From assembly GCF_001562275.1 (NCBI RefSeq), contig NZ_CP014304.1, forward strand, positions 3,844,001 to 3,908,000: 64,000 bases of DNA, in the 5' to 3' direction. The notes under the pieces were generated by a model. That model did not search any database, was not told the DNA's origin, and was given only the letters and a program-made list of their open reading frames with translations. Of the stretch, positions 37,698 to 45,146 are shown piece after piece (positions within the stretch are counted from its first letter, which is position 1; each line of letters begins with the position of its first letter). Origin of the DNA: Hymenobacter sp. PAMC 26628. GTDB taxonomy: Bacteria > Bacteroidota > Bacteroidia > Cytophagales > Hymenobacteraceae. The translations under genes and the position numbers were made by a program.

Positions 37698-39587
37698 ATG
37701 CTGAAAAACCTACTGCTCGCTATTCTTTTAACCCTGGGGCTGGGGGCCCCGGCCGGGGCCCAGCCGGGCATTCCGCCCATGCGCACGCTGGCGCAGCTCC
37801 AGGATTCGCTGCGGGCCGTGATGGCCCGCGAGCACATTCCGGGGCTAATGCTCACGCTGGTCAGCCACGACTCGGTGCTGTTCGAAGGCGGCCTGGGGCT
37901 GGCCGACGTGGCCACCCAGCGGCCCGTGACGGCGCACACGCGCTTCCGCATCGGCTCCATCACGAAGACGTTCGTGGCCGCCGGCCTCATGCAGCTCATC
38001 GAGCAGGGCAAGCTGCATTTGAACGACGAGGTGCATAAAATCGCGCCCGAAATCCCCATCGACAACCCCTGGGAAGCGACCGACCCGGTGCGCGTGGTGC
38101 ACCTGCTTGAGCACACCGCCGGCTTCGACGACATGGGCATCAACCACTTTCAAAATACCACGCCCACCGACCCGCGCGGGCCGGCCGCCCTGGCGATATT
38201 CCGAAACGAGCTGCGCTGCCGCTGGCGGCCCGGCGAGCGCATGAGCTACGCCAACCCCGGCTACCAGGTGGCGGGCTACCTGCTCGAAAAGTTCAGCGGC
38301 CAGCCCTACGAGCAGTACCTCACTGCGCACTTTTTGCGCCCGCTGGCCATGCCTGATGCCAGCCCGGCGCTGCACATCACCCCCGGCCCCGGCATGTCGC
38401 GGGGCTACAGCTACGCCGATGGGCGTTACCAGTCCCTCCCCCTTCTGCCCATCTACCTCGGCCCGGCCGGTTCGATGAGTGCCTCGGCGGCCGACATGAC
38501 GCAGTGGGTGAAGTTTTTTCTGCACGAGGGCCGCACCCCGGATGGCCGCGCCCTGCTCCAGCCCGCCAGCCTGCGCGAGCTGGAAACCGTGCACACGACC
38601 CTGGCCAGCCGCGCCGGCCTGCCCGCCGGCTATGGCTTGGCCAACTGGCCCCTTGGCTTGCAGGGCAAAGCGCTTTTCCGGGGGCACAGCGGCGGCATGG
38701 CCGGGTTTATCAGCGCCTTCGGCTACAACCGCGAGCTGGGCATGGGCTATGCTTTCTCGAACAACGGCGGACAGCGCGCCCCGAAGCTGGAACAACTGGT
38801 GCAAGCATTTTTGCTGCGGCAGCTGCCCACGCGCGGGCCGTCGCCCGCGGTGCCGCTCGATGCCGCGGCCGTGGCGCCCTACCTCGGCCATTACCGGAGC
38901 GCCGCGCCCCGCCAAGAGCTGACCGGCCTTGCCGACTATCTGGCCGGTGGCGCCAATCTGCGCCGGCAAGGAAATCTACTGCTGCTGGAGCCCCTCATTG
39001 GCAAGGCCGACACCCTGATGCCCACCGGCCCGCTCACCTTCCGCCACCCGAATGAGCAAACGGCCACCACCGTGCTCACGCAAGACAAAGAAGGCCGGCG
39101 GGTACTGATAACCACACTGCCAACAGCGCAAGCTGATTATGCGTTGGCGGCGGGGTTCTGGTGGTGGCTGCCCCCGGCCTTGCTGGCCCTCTCCGTGCTA
39201 CTAATTACCACCAGCAGCCTGGCCGCGCTGGTGGGCCTAGTGCGGGTATTGCGCCGCAAGCTTCCGCGGGCGCAGCTATTGCCCCGTCTGCTGCCCTTGC
39301 TAGCTACGAGTGCACTGGTGGCCACAGCAGGTGCCCTTACCAGCCTTGTCGAGCACCTCACGACGGACGGCCATCTGAGCTTGGTGTCCTCCGTGGCCGC
39401 TTCGCTGGGGCCACTCGTGTTCGTGGCCTTTATCATCGCCGGCGCGGTGCTCACGGTGCGGTACTTCAAGCGGTTCCGCCGCCCGGCGGTGGCCTGGTAC
39501 CTGCTGCTCACCTACGGGGCCCTGGGCTGGCTGGCCGCGGTGCTGGGCGCTTATGGCTGGATGAGCCTGCGCCTCTGGACGGTGTAA
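37698..39587 (+). CDS. Serine hydrolase of the beta-lactamase/PBP family with C-terminal membrane domain
   Basis: 629 residues from ATG 37698, which directly precedes a signal peptide (MLKNLLLAILLTLGLGAPAG). The penicillin-binding fold shows SITK (Ser87-Lys90), YANPGY as the Tyr-Asn motif and HSGG as the third motif. A DUF-type beta domain follows (about 380-480), and three to four hydrophobic helices close the protein (about 490-629, WWWLPPALLALSVLLITTSS and later). The fold is shared by D-aminopeptidases, esterases and class C beta-lactamases; the reaction cannot be told from sequence. The membrane tail suggests an inner-membrane-anchored periplasmic enzyme. Confidence 0.87.
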   Translation: MLKNLLLAILLTLGLGAPAGAQPGIPPMRTLAQLQDSLRAVMAREHIPGLMLTLVSHDSVLFEGGLGLADVATQRPVTAHTRFRIGSITKTFVAAGLMQLIEQGKLHLNDEVHKIAPEIPIDNPWEATDPVRVVHLLEHTAGFDDMGINHFQNTTPTDPRGPAALAIFRNELRCRWRPGERMSYANPGYQVAGYLLEKFSGQPYEQYLTAHFLRPLAMPDASPALHITPGPGMSRGYSYADGRYQSLPLLPIYLGPAGSMSASAADMTQWVKFFLHEGRTPDGRALLQPASLRELETVHTTLASRAGLPAGYGLANWPLGLQGKALFRGHSGGMAGFISAFGYNRELGMGYAFSNNGGQRAPKLEQLVQAFLLRQLPTRGPSPAVPLDAAAVAPYLGHYRSAAPRQELTGLADYLAGGANLRRQGNLLLLEPLIGKADTLMPTGPLTFRHPNEQTATTVLTQDKEGRRVLITTLPTAQADYALAAGFWWWLPPALLALSVLLITTSSLAALVGLVRVLRRKLPRAQLLPRLLPLLATSALVATAGALTSLVEHLTTDGHLSLVSSVAASLGPLVFVAFIIAGAVLTVRYFKRFRRPAVAWYLLLTYGALGWLAAVLGAYGWMSLRLWTV

Positions 39588-39707
39588 AAGCCACTGACTG
39601 GGCCGCGCGCGCCGCGCCGCCGTAAACGGGCCCACCCGCCCCGGCTCCGGCCGGTGGCGGCGTGGGCCCGTTTCTTTGGGGCCCCGGCCCTACCCTTACC
39701 GTTCCCG

Positions 39708-40433
39708 ATGGCTTTTTTGCGCGCGCTTTTCCAGAAGAATTTCTCCACCCTGCTCACCATGTTCCTGCTGGTGGCCGTGCCACTGCTGGGCTCGACGGCG
39801 GTGGCGGCGCTGCTCCTCCGGAACCAGCACTTGCTGGAAGGGCTGCGCTGGGGCCCCGCGCTGCTGTACTTCGCCCTCACGGCCGTCACGATGGCCTTTG
39901 CCCTCACGCCCACCACGTTCGTGGCCATTGCCACGGGCTACTACTTTGGCTGGGCGGGGCTGCCGGGCATGGTGGCGGCCTACGCCGTGGCCGCCGCCAT
40001 CGGCTACGAGCTGGCCCTGCGCCTCGACCACGGCAAGCTGCGCCAGTTCCTGCACCTGTTCCCCAAGGCCGGGGGCGTGGTCGACCAATTACAATCCCAG
40101 AGCTGGTCGCTCATCGTCCTCACGCGCCTCTCGCCGGTGCTGCCCTTTGCCCTCATGACGTTCGTGCTGGCGATGGTGGGCGTGCCGCGCCGCCGCTTCC
40201 TGGCCGCCTCGGTGCTGGGGATGCTGCCGCGCAGCTTGTTTTTTTACTGGCTCGGCACCGAGGCCTCCGACGTGCTGGCCCTGCTCCGCGACCCCGACCA
40301 GGGGGCCCTGAGCAAGCTTGTACTGGTGGGGTTGGTAGCAGCATCGCTATTTGGCCTGTTTTTCGTGTTCAACCGGGCCCTGAAGCGCAGCTTGCAGGCA
40401 AATGCGGCCACCGACGCAAAAATCTTGCCCTGA
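39708..40433 (+). CDS. VTT-domain (TVP38/TMEM64, DedA-like) membrane protein
   Basis: 241 residues from ATG 39708. Five to six hydrophobic helices with the VTT core: FVAIATGYYFGWAGLPGMVA, a glycine- and proline-rich re-entrant stretch, and VLTRLSPVLPFALMTFVLAM. Family members are implicated in lipid scrambling, undecaprenyl phosphate handling or envelope homeostasis at the inner membrane. It follows the serine hydrolase by 120 nt on the same strand. Confidence 0.88.
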   Translation: MAFLRALFQKNFSTLLTMFLLVAVPLLGSTAVAALLLRNQHLLEGLRWGPALLYFALTAVTMAFALTPTTFVAIATGYYFGWAGLPGMVAAYAVAAAIGYELALRLDHGKLRQFLHLFPKAGGVVDQLQSQSWSLIVLTRLSPVLPFALMTFVLAMVGVPRRRFLAASVLGMLPRSLFFYWLGTEASDVLALLRDPDQGALSKLVLVGLVAASLFGLFFVFNRALKRSLQANAATDAKILP

Positions 40434-40479
40434 TACTGAACGGGTTTGCCGCGGCGCAGCAAAAAAAGTCAGGCCAAAG

Positions 40480-40511
40480 TTGTGGCAGCTCAAAAAGCCT
40501 CCCTACCTTTG
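40480..40511 (+). promoter_or_regulatory. Promoter of tRNA-Arg
   Basis: TTG (40480-40482), a 21-nt spacer and TACCTTTG (40504-40511), 19 nt before the mature tRNA: a full match to the Bacteroidota form. Confidence 0.8.
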
Positions 40512-40530
40512 TGCTCCCAACGCGGGAAAT

Positions 40531-40604
40531 GGTTGTGTAGCTCAATTGGATAGAGCATCTGACTACGAATCAGAAGGTTTAAGGTTCGACTCCTTACACG
40601 ACCA
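40531..40604 (+). tRNA. tRNA-Arg(ACG)
   Basis: A canonical 74-nt cloverleaf: acceptor GGTTGTG/CACGACC with one G-T pair, anticodon loop CTACGAA with anticodon ACG (the A is normally read as inosine, covering CGU, CGC and CGA), T-loop GTTCGAC, discriminator A. The CCA end is not encoded, unlike the tRNA-like gene at 16012. A terminator follows at once. Confidence 0.97.
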
Positions 40605-40606
40605 CG

Positions 40607-40641
40607 AAAAGCCCCTCAGCATCACGCTGAGGGGCTTTTTT
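40607..40641 (+). terminator. Rho-independent terminator of tRNA-Arg
   Basis: AAAAGCCCCTCAGC and GCTGAGGGGCTTTTTT arms, perfect stem, 3 nt after the tRNA. Confidence 0.93.
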
Positions 40642-40712
40642 ATTGCGTTTTTTTTAAAATAGGCCTGATCCAAAGGGCCCCGGCACGACAAGCCCACTGA
40701 CGACGGCGTGCT

Positions 40713-40846
40713 TACCTTTGCTCCGCGCAACGGCCCTACCCCGCCGCGCTCTGTTTCAAATGATGCACCAAATCTGGCGAACGCAACGTTCGCGCCTCGA
40801 TTTTTCCTAAAAGGCCCTCGGCACTGCGCCAAGGGCCTTTTTTTTA
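40713..40846 (+). ncRNA. Candidate small RNA with own promoter element and terminator
   Basis: TACCTTTG at 40713-40720 could start a transcript near 40727. A rho-independent terminator (AAAAGGCCCT and AGGGCCTTTTTTTT arms, 40808-40846) closes it after about 120 nt. Between them no coding frame with a start is convincing, and a hairpin (GGCGAACG with CGTTCG) lies just before the terminator. The -33 TTG is missing, which weakens the promoter. It could instead be a leftover terminator. Not matched to any known RNA family. Confidence 0.35.
40808..40846 (+). terminator. Rho-independent terminator of the candidate small RNA
   Basis: Stem of AAAAGGCCCTCGG with CCAAGGGCCTTTT (one bulge), followed by a run of eight T residues. 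Confidence 0.8.
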
Positions 40847-40969
40847 TGCGCCAATCACTATGATTTAAGCCCGATTAAATAGTTTTTCTATCCCGCGGCC
40901 CGCAATGCGCCGCTCACAGTCGCCCTTCACTCCCACACTATACCCTCTATCTACCAACCCATTAGTTTT

Positions 40970-41548
40970 ATGAAAAGCCTGCTACTCTTTTTATCCCTGG
41001 CGCTGGCCGCGCTGGCCGCGCCGGCCGTGCGCGCCCAAGATGCCCCCGCGCTGCCCATCGACCCCACCACGCACCTGGTGGCCTACTCCGCCGTGGTCGA
41101 AATCCCCGGGGCCACCGAAAGCGAGCTGTACCGCCGGGCCCGTGCCTGGGCCCTGCGCCGCTACAAGGGCGACGCGGCGGTGCTGCAAGTGCAGGACGCA
41201 GCCACCGGCAACATCATCGTTAAGGGCCGCACGCAGGCCCTGGTGAACGGCCACAGCTGCGGGCCCGTGGGCCACGTGCTCAGCATCCACGTCCTCAAGG
41301 AAGGGCAGTACCAGTACGACGTGACCCACTTTGTGAACACCCACCCTACCCCCACCGGCGATTACGGCATGGGCCCCTTCGAGCGGGAAAAGCCACACCT
41401 GGCCTCGGCCTACACCGACGCAGTAACGGATGCCCTCATGCAAAAAACCTGGAATCTGCTGCGCGTCAACACCGACGACGAAATCAAGACCATGCTCGGC
41501 TACTTGCAGGCCGCCATGACCGATAAAACCCAGGACGCCAAGCTGTAA
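40970..41548 (+). CDS. DUF4468-like secreted protein
   Basis: 192 residues. A signal peptide (about 1-22) is followed by a DUF4468/TBP-like fold, with VVEIPGATESELYRRARAWA and IIVKGRTQALVNGH characteristic of this uncharacterised Bacteroidota family. Function unknown. It ends 12 nt from the stop of a small convergent gene on the other strand. Confidence 0.75.
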   Translation: MKSLLLFLSLALAALAAPAVRAQDAPALPIDPTTHLVAYSAVVEIPGATESELYRRARAWALRRYKGDAAVLQVQDAATGNIIVKGRTQALVNGHSCGPVGHVLSIHVLKEGQYQYDVTHFVNTHPTPTGDYGMGPFEREKPHLASAYTDAVTDALMQKTWNLLRVNTDDEIKTMLGYLQAAMTDKTQDAKL

Positions 41549-41560
41549 GCCGGCCGCGGC

Positions 41561-41677
41561 CTACGCGGCGCGGTGGAAGTGCTCCCACAGGGCCCAAACG
41601 AAGCCCGCCGCCGCCGCGAAGGCCATTAACGCGTACACGATGCGGGTTTGGCGGGGAATAATTTCGTCGCGTTTCAT
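41561..41677 (-). CDS. 38-residue single-helix membrane protein
   Basis: Starts MKRDEIIPRQTRIVYALM from ATG 41677, followed by a hydrophobic stretch (AFAAAAGFVWALW) and a short basic tail. A charged N-terminus and one membrane helix resemble small regulatory subunits. It lies 67 nt after the MotB-like stop on the same strand, so it may be the last gene of the motor-like cluster. An in-frame upstream start would add 29 unlikely residues. Confidence 0.5.
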   Translation of the reverse strand: MKRDEIIPRQTRIVYALMAFAAAAGFVWALWEHFHRAA

Positions 41678-41744
41678 GGGGGCGGGCCATTGGTAATCAA
41701 CCTCCAACGGCCCGCCGGGGGCCCCGGTTGTTATCCCCAGGTTA

Positions 41745-42407
41745 TTATTTGCCGATGGAGCCAATCTTGGGCTGAATCTGGATGATGAAGCGCTTGTTCT
41801 TGGCTTCCTCGGCGCCCGTGTAGCGGCCGGCGCCGCGGAAGCCGCTGCCGGCGGCTACCACCTCCAGGTTGGTTGGGAAGCGCAGGCCGGCCTGCTCCCA
41901 GAGCCGCAGCACGGCCAGGGCCCTACTGTAGCTGAGCTGGCGCACGGCGGGCCCGTCGAGGTTGTGCGGGTCGGTGGCGGGGTAGCGCAGGTCCTTAGCG
42001 GCGCGGCCCTCCACTACGATGAGGTACTGCACGTTATCCTGTTTGTTCAGGCTCTGCATTTGGCGCAGCAGGAAGCGGCCGGCCTGCACCAGGGGGCCCT
42101 GGGCGGCGGCGGGCAGCACGTCGCTCTTGGGCGCAAACGTGACTTCGGAGTTCAGCTCGTAGCGCTTGTAGCGCTGATTGTAGGTGAAGTAGCTGCTTTC
42201 GAGGCGTTGCAGCGCGGCCTTGATTTCGTCGAGCTTGCGCTTTTCCTGCACCTGCACCTTCAGTTCGGCAATCAGGTTTTCGTTGGTGCGCTGCTTGTCC
42301 TGGAAGCGCTTGTAGCTGAGCACGAACAGCACCAGCATCACCAGAAACAGGGCCGTCATCAGGTCCACGTAGCTGGGCCAGAAGAAATCTTTGCGGTCCT
42401 GGTTCAT
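41745..42407 (-). CDS. MotB/ZorB-like stator subunit with OmpA-type peptidoglycan-binding domain
   Basis: 220 residues. The N-terminal helix WPSYVDLMTALFLVMLVLFV has the aspartate (Asp15) at the place where MotB, ZorB and ExbD carry the proton-binding residue. A short coiled coil (about 30-75) and an OmpA-like domain (about 85-215) follow, with LSYSRALAVLRLWEQ and NKRFIIQIQ in the positions of the usual NxxLSxxRA and NRRIEI signatures. It should anchor an ion-channel complex to the cell wall. The MotA-like partner lies directly upstream, past a repeat-filled gap. Confidence 0.87.
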   Translation of the reverse strand: MNQDRKDFFWPSYVDLMTALFLVMLVLFVLSYKRFQDKQRTNENLIAELKVQVQEKRKLDEIKAALQRLESSYFTYNQRYKRYELNSEVTFAPKSDVLPAAAQGPLVQAGRFLLRQMQSLNKQDNVQYLIVVEGRAAKDLRYPATDPHNLDGPAVRQLSYSRALAVLRLWEQAGLRFPTNLEVVAAGSGFRGAGRYTGAEEAKNKRFIIQIQPKIGSIGK

Positions 42408-42457
42408 TTTTAGTTGCTATTTGTTCGTTGCTAGTTGTCCGCCATCTGGGGGGCCCA

Positions 42458-42583
42458 GGCCGTCATGCAGAGCGCAGCGAAGCGGAGTCGAAGCATCTCT
42501 ACTGCGTAAGTAATTCAATCAATTGAGTTAGTGCTGCGGTAGAGATGCTTCGACTCCGCTTCGCTGCGCTCTGCATGACGGCC
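42458..42583. repeat. Inverted repeat, family A, between motA-like and motB-like genes
   Basis: The arms start GGCCGTCATGCAGAGCGCAG and end with the reverse complement; each also holds GAAGCATCTCTACTGC or its complement. Further copies lie at 50372-50474 and 53668-53792. Outer flanks (about 42414-42440 and 42605-42632) are a second, AGTTG-rich inverted pair. Confidence 0.88.
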
Positions 42584-42633
42584 ATGAATGGCACGGTGAG
42601 GGCATGGAGCCCGGACAACCAGCAACTAAAATC

Positions 42634-44076
42634 TCACTTTCTGTTCAGGCCCAGCGCTTTCTGCAACCAGCTGCGCTCGGTGAGCTGCTCGAGCACCGCA
42701 TTGGTGCGCGTGACCTGGAACAGCAGCTGCTGCTGCAAGGCCGTGTCGGCGTCGAGGCGCTGCTGGAGGGCCTGGATGGCCTGGGCCGTTTGCTGGGCCT
42801 GGCGCTCCTGTAGCTGGTTCAGGGCCTGCTGCTGGGCCGGCAGCTGGCTGAACGGGTTGAGGTACTCGACGATGCGCTGGTAAATGTTGTCGGCCTTGAG
42901 CGTGTCGAAGCGGCGCTGCCACTCGGCCTGGGCGTTCTCGGCGTCGGCGTTGAAGTGGGCCAGGCGCGTGCTCATCATGCCCGTGAGCTGGCGGCTGGCC
43001 TTGTCGAAGTACTGCTCCGTGTCGGCGCCCATGCGGTCCATGCGCTCCTGGCTCTGGTTGAAGAAGCGGAACTGGCGGTCCACCGTGTCGTTGTGCTGCT
43101 GGAGCATGGCCGGCACCTGGTTGAGGCCGGTTTCGAGACCCGTGAGGCGACTCAGCAGGCCTTCGACCTTGCGCACCACCTCGCCCCCGGCGGCCAGCGT
43201 GGCATTTAGTTTTTCCTGGTACACCAAAAAGTCCTCGAACATGTGGGCGCTGCGGTCCATCCGGTCGAACACGGCCACCGAGGCGTTGGCCATCTCGGTG
43301 AACCCAATGCCCTGCAGCCGCTCCAGAAACCGCCGCTGCACCTCCGTACTGCTGATAATCTGGTCGATGAGCGGCCGCAGTTGTTCAAAGGCCGGGCCGA
43401 TGGATTGAATATCGTTGACAAACTTAACGTTGAACCCGTCGAGCACGGTTTTGAGGGTACTCAGGCTGCCGGCCATGTCGGAGTGCAAAATCGGCAGCAG
43501 CTCCACCTGCAAAAACGAGTAGTAGTCGTTGCGCAGCCGCTCGGCCTGGCGGCGGGCCCCGCGGTACAGCGCATTGCCCCACAGCGTGAGGCCCAGGCCG
43601 CACAGGCTGCCCACCATGGCCACTGTGATGCCCCGCAGAAAGCCCGCGATGGCCGCGTCGTCAAACTTGCCGTCGCCCAGCACCAGGCTCACCAGCCCCA
43701 AAATGGCCCCGCCAAACGTGCCCATTAGCCCCAGGTAGAGCGGCAGCGACGTGGTGGCTTGGATTTCGCTGTCCAGGGCCCCCACCCGGCGCTCGGTGAG
43801 GTCTTGCAGGATGTTGAAGTCGGCCGTGCCCTTGTTTTTGAGCAGGTACACGTTGGTGTTGGCCAGCACTTCGGCAAACTCCGGCGAGGGCGCGGTGCTG
43901 GCCACCGTATCCACTTCGCGGTGCGTCGCCGGGTCGCTGACTTTGGTGAGAAGCAGGGCCCCGGCGCCGGGGAATAGTTTCTCTAAACGGCCAATCTGGG
44001 CACGGGCCCCCAGGAAGGCGCGCACTTGCAAGCCAATCAGCAGGATGACGGCCAGGGCCTCAATTATTACCAGCAT
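42634..44076 (-). CDS. MotA/TolQ/ZorA-like channel subunit with long coiled-coil tail
   Basis: 480 residues. TM1 (about 2-22), TM2 (about 107-132, LPLYLGLMGTFGGAILGLVS) and TM3 (about 145-172, GITVAMVGSLCGLGLTLWG) form the MotA/TolQ/ExbB-type core. A soluble tail of about 300 residues, mostly predicted coiled coil with many Gln and Leu residues, follows (about 180-480). This is the architecture of ZorA, not of a flagellar MotA or a short TolQ. The immediate downstream gene encodes the MotB-like partner. It should conduct protons or sodium ions to drive a mechanical change. No ZorC/ZorD effector gene is present. Confidence 0.85.
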   Translation of the reverse strand: MLVIIEALAVILLIGLQVRAFLGARAQIGRLEKLFPGAGALLLTKVSDPATHREVDTVASTAPSPEFAEVLANTNVYLLKNKGTADFNILQDLTERRVGALDSEIQATTSLPLYLGLMGTFGGAILGLVSLVLGDGKFDDAAIAGFLRGITVAMVGSLCGLGLTLWGNALYRGARRQAERLRNDYYSFLQVELLPILHSDMAGSLSTLKTVLDGFNVKFVNDIQSIGPAFEQLRPLIDQIISSTEVQRRFLERLQGIGFTEMANASVAVFDRMDRSAHMFEDFLVYQEKLNATLAAGGEVVRKVEGLLSRLTGLETGLNQVPAMLQQHNDTVDRQFRFFNQSQERMDRMGADTEQYFDKASRQLTGMMSTRLAHFNADAENAQAEWQRRFDTLKADNIYQRIVEYLNPFSQLPAQQQALNQLQERQAQQTAQAIQALQQRLDADTALQQQLLFQVTRTNAVLEQLTERSWLQKALGLNRK

Positions 44077-44107
44077 AGAGTTGTTTTAGAATGCGTTACC
44101 GATTCGA

Positions 44108-44207
44108 CCCCACCCCCGGCCCCTCCCCGATGGGGAGGGGTGCCAGTCGTCAGCTAACAGCTTGTTGAAGGCACCCCTCACCGCCGGGGAGGGGCCAGGG
44201 GTGGGGC
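44108..44207. repeat. Inverted repeat, family C, upstream of the motA-like gene
   Basis: CCCCACCCCCGGCCCCTCC and its approximate reverse complement, together with a GGGGAGGGGTGCC / GGCACCCCTC pair, face each other across about 30 nt. Such GC-rich palindromes are common intergenic repeats in Hymenobacter-type genomes. Confidence 0.8.
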
Positions 44208-44213
44208 CCCGCA

Positions 44214-45146
44214 TCAGGCGAAATAAATGCGCGCCTTTCGCACGATTTCCCAGTCGTCGCCGTCCACACGGCGCAGCAGGCCGGGCGCCTCCGTCACGAT
44301 GCGCGAGGCCGCGCCCTGGGGCAAATTAAATTCGCAGGCCGGCTCCAGCACGTCGGCGTAGGAGCTGATGTGGCGCGGGTGCGAGGCCACGTCGGGGTTC
44401 ACCTGGAACGTGGTTTCGTCGGGCCGGGCGGGGTCCCAGGTCAACTCATAAATGCTGTTGTGGGCCGGCTGGCCCTGCAACACGTTGCGCCGGAACCGCC
44501 CGTTCACCGGCGCCGAGCTAACGTAGGCGCGCCGGGGCCCCACTGGCGCGGGCGGGGCGGGCGCCGGCTCAGCGGCTACCGCGGGCTCGGCAGCGGCTTG
44601 CGGCTCGGCGGCAACTGGCGCGGCCGGCGCCTCGGGCGGCGGCAGGGCAGTCGAGGCGGTTTTGGGACGGGGCGTATTGGCTGCCAGCTTAGGACGGTTG
44701 GCTGAGTTGCTGGCCGCTGAAGCAGCAGCGGGCCCAGCCGGGCCCGGCCCTGGCCGGTTTTGGTCGGCCAGGGCCCGGGCTATCATCTTCTGCACTTCCT
44801 TGAACTGCCCGGGCGTCAACTCATCGGTTGCACCTGCCAGGCGCGTGGTTGGGCTGCCGGAGCCGCTGCTTGACGACGAGCGGTGCCGGTGCTTGGGCCG
44901 GGTCACAACCAAAAAAGCCACGCCAATCAAGCTCAGCACCGACAAGGCCAAGGCCCACTCGCTCCAGTCGCGGCTGGGCGACACGGCCTGGGCAGCCACC
45001 GGTTGGGCAGCTGCTTCCTCTGTGGCCACTGTAGGTTCGGGGCTTGGAATGCCCTGGGCCAGGGCCCCATGCCCGCCGGCCAGCAGCGCAGCGCAAGCCG
45101 CCACACGGGCCGCCCGGCCACCGAAATTAAGCAGTTTGCGCAGCAT
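44214..45146 (-). CDS. Membrane protein with Pro/Ala linker and C-terminal domain of unknown fold
   Basis: 310 residues. An N-terminal signal-like segment (about 1-31) and a membrane helix (about 63-85, LALSVLSLIGVAFLVVT) precede a basic stretch, a long Pro/Ala/Glu-rich linker (about 140-205) and a compact C-terminal domain (about 215-310, NGRFRRNVLQG to ARIYFA). The ATG overlaps the last 20 nt of the SrfB-like gene, so the two are translationally coupled. It may be the adaptor that joins the ATPase to the membrane complex. No family recognised. Confidence 0.75.
   Translation of the reverse strand: MLRKLLNFGGRAARVAACAALLAGGHGALAQGIPSPEPTVATEEAAAQPVAAQAVSPSRDWSEWALALSVLSLIGVAFLVVTRPKHRHRSSSSSGSGSPTTRLAGATDELTPGQFKEVQKMIARALADQNRPGPGPAGPAAASAASNSANRPKLAANTPRPKTASTALPPPEAPAAPVAAEPQAAAEPAVAAEPAPAPPAPVGPRRAYVSSAPVNGRFRRNVLQGQPAHNSIYELTWDPARPDETTFQVNPDVASHPRHISSYADVLEPACEFNLPQGAASRIVTEAPGLLRRVDGDDWEIVRKARIYFA

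Larger units (their letters stand above)
40605..40969. other. Intergenic region between tRNA-Arg and the DUF4468 gene
   Basis: 365 bp with the tRNA terminator, the candidate small RNA and its terminator. The last 120 bp, directly before the ATG at 40970, show no clear TAnnTTTG element. Confidence 0.55.
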
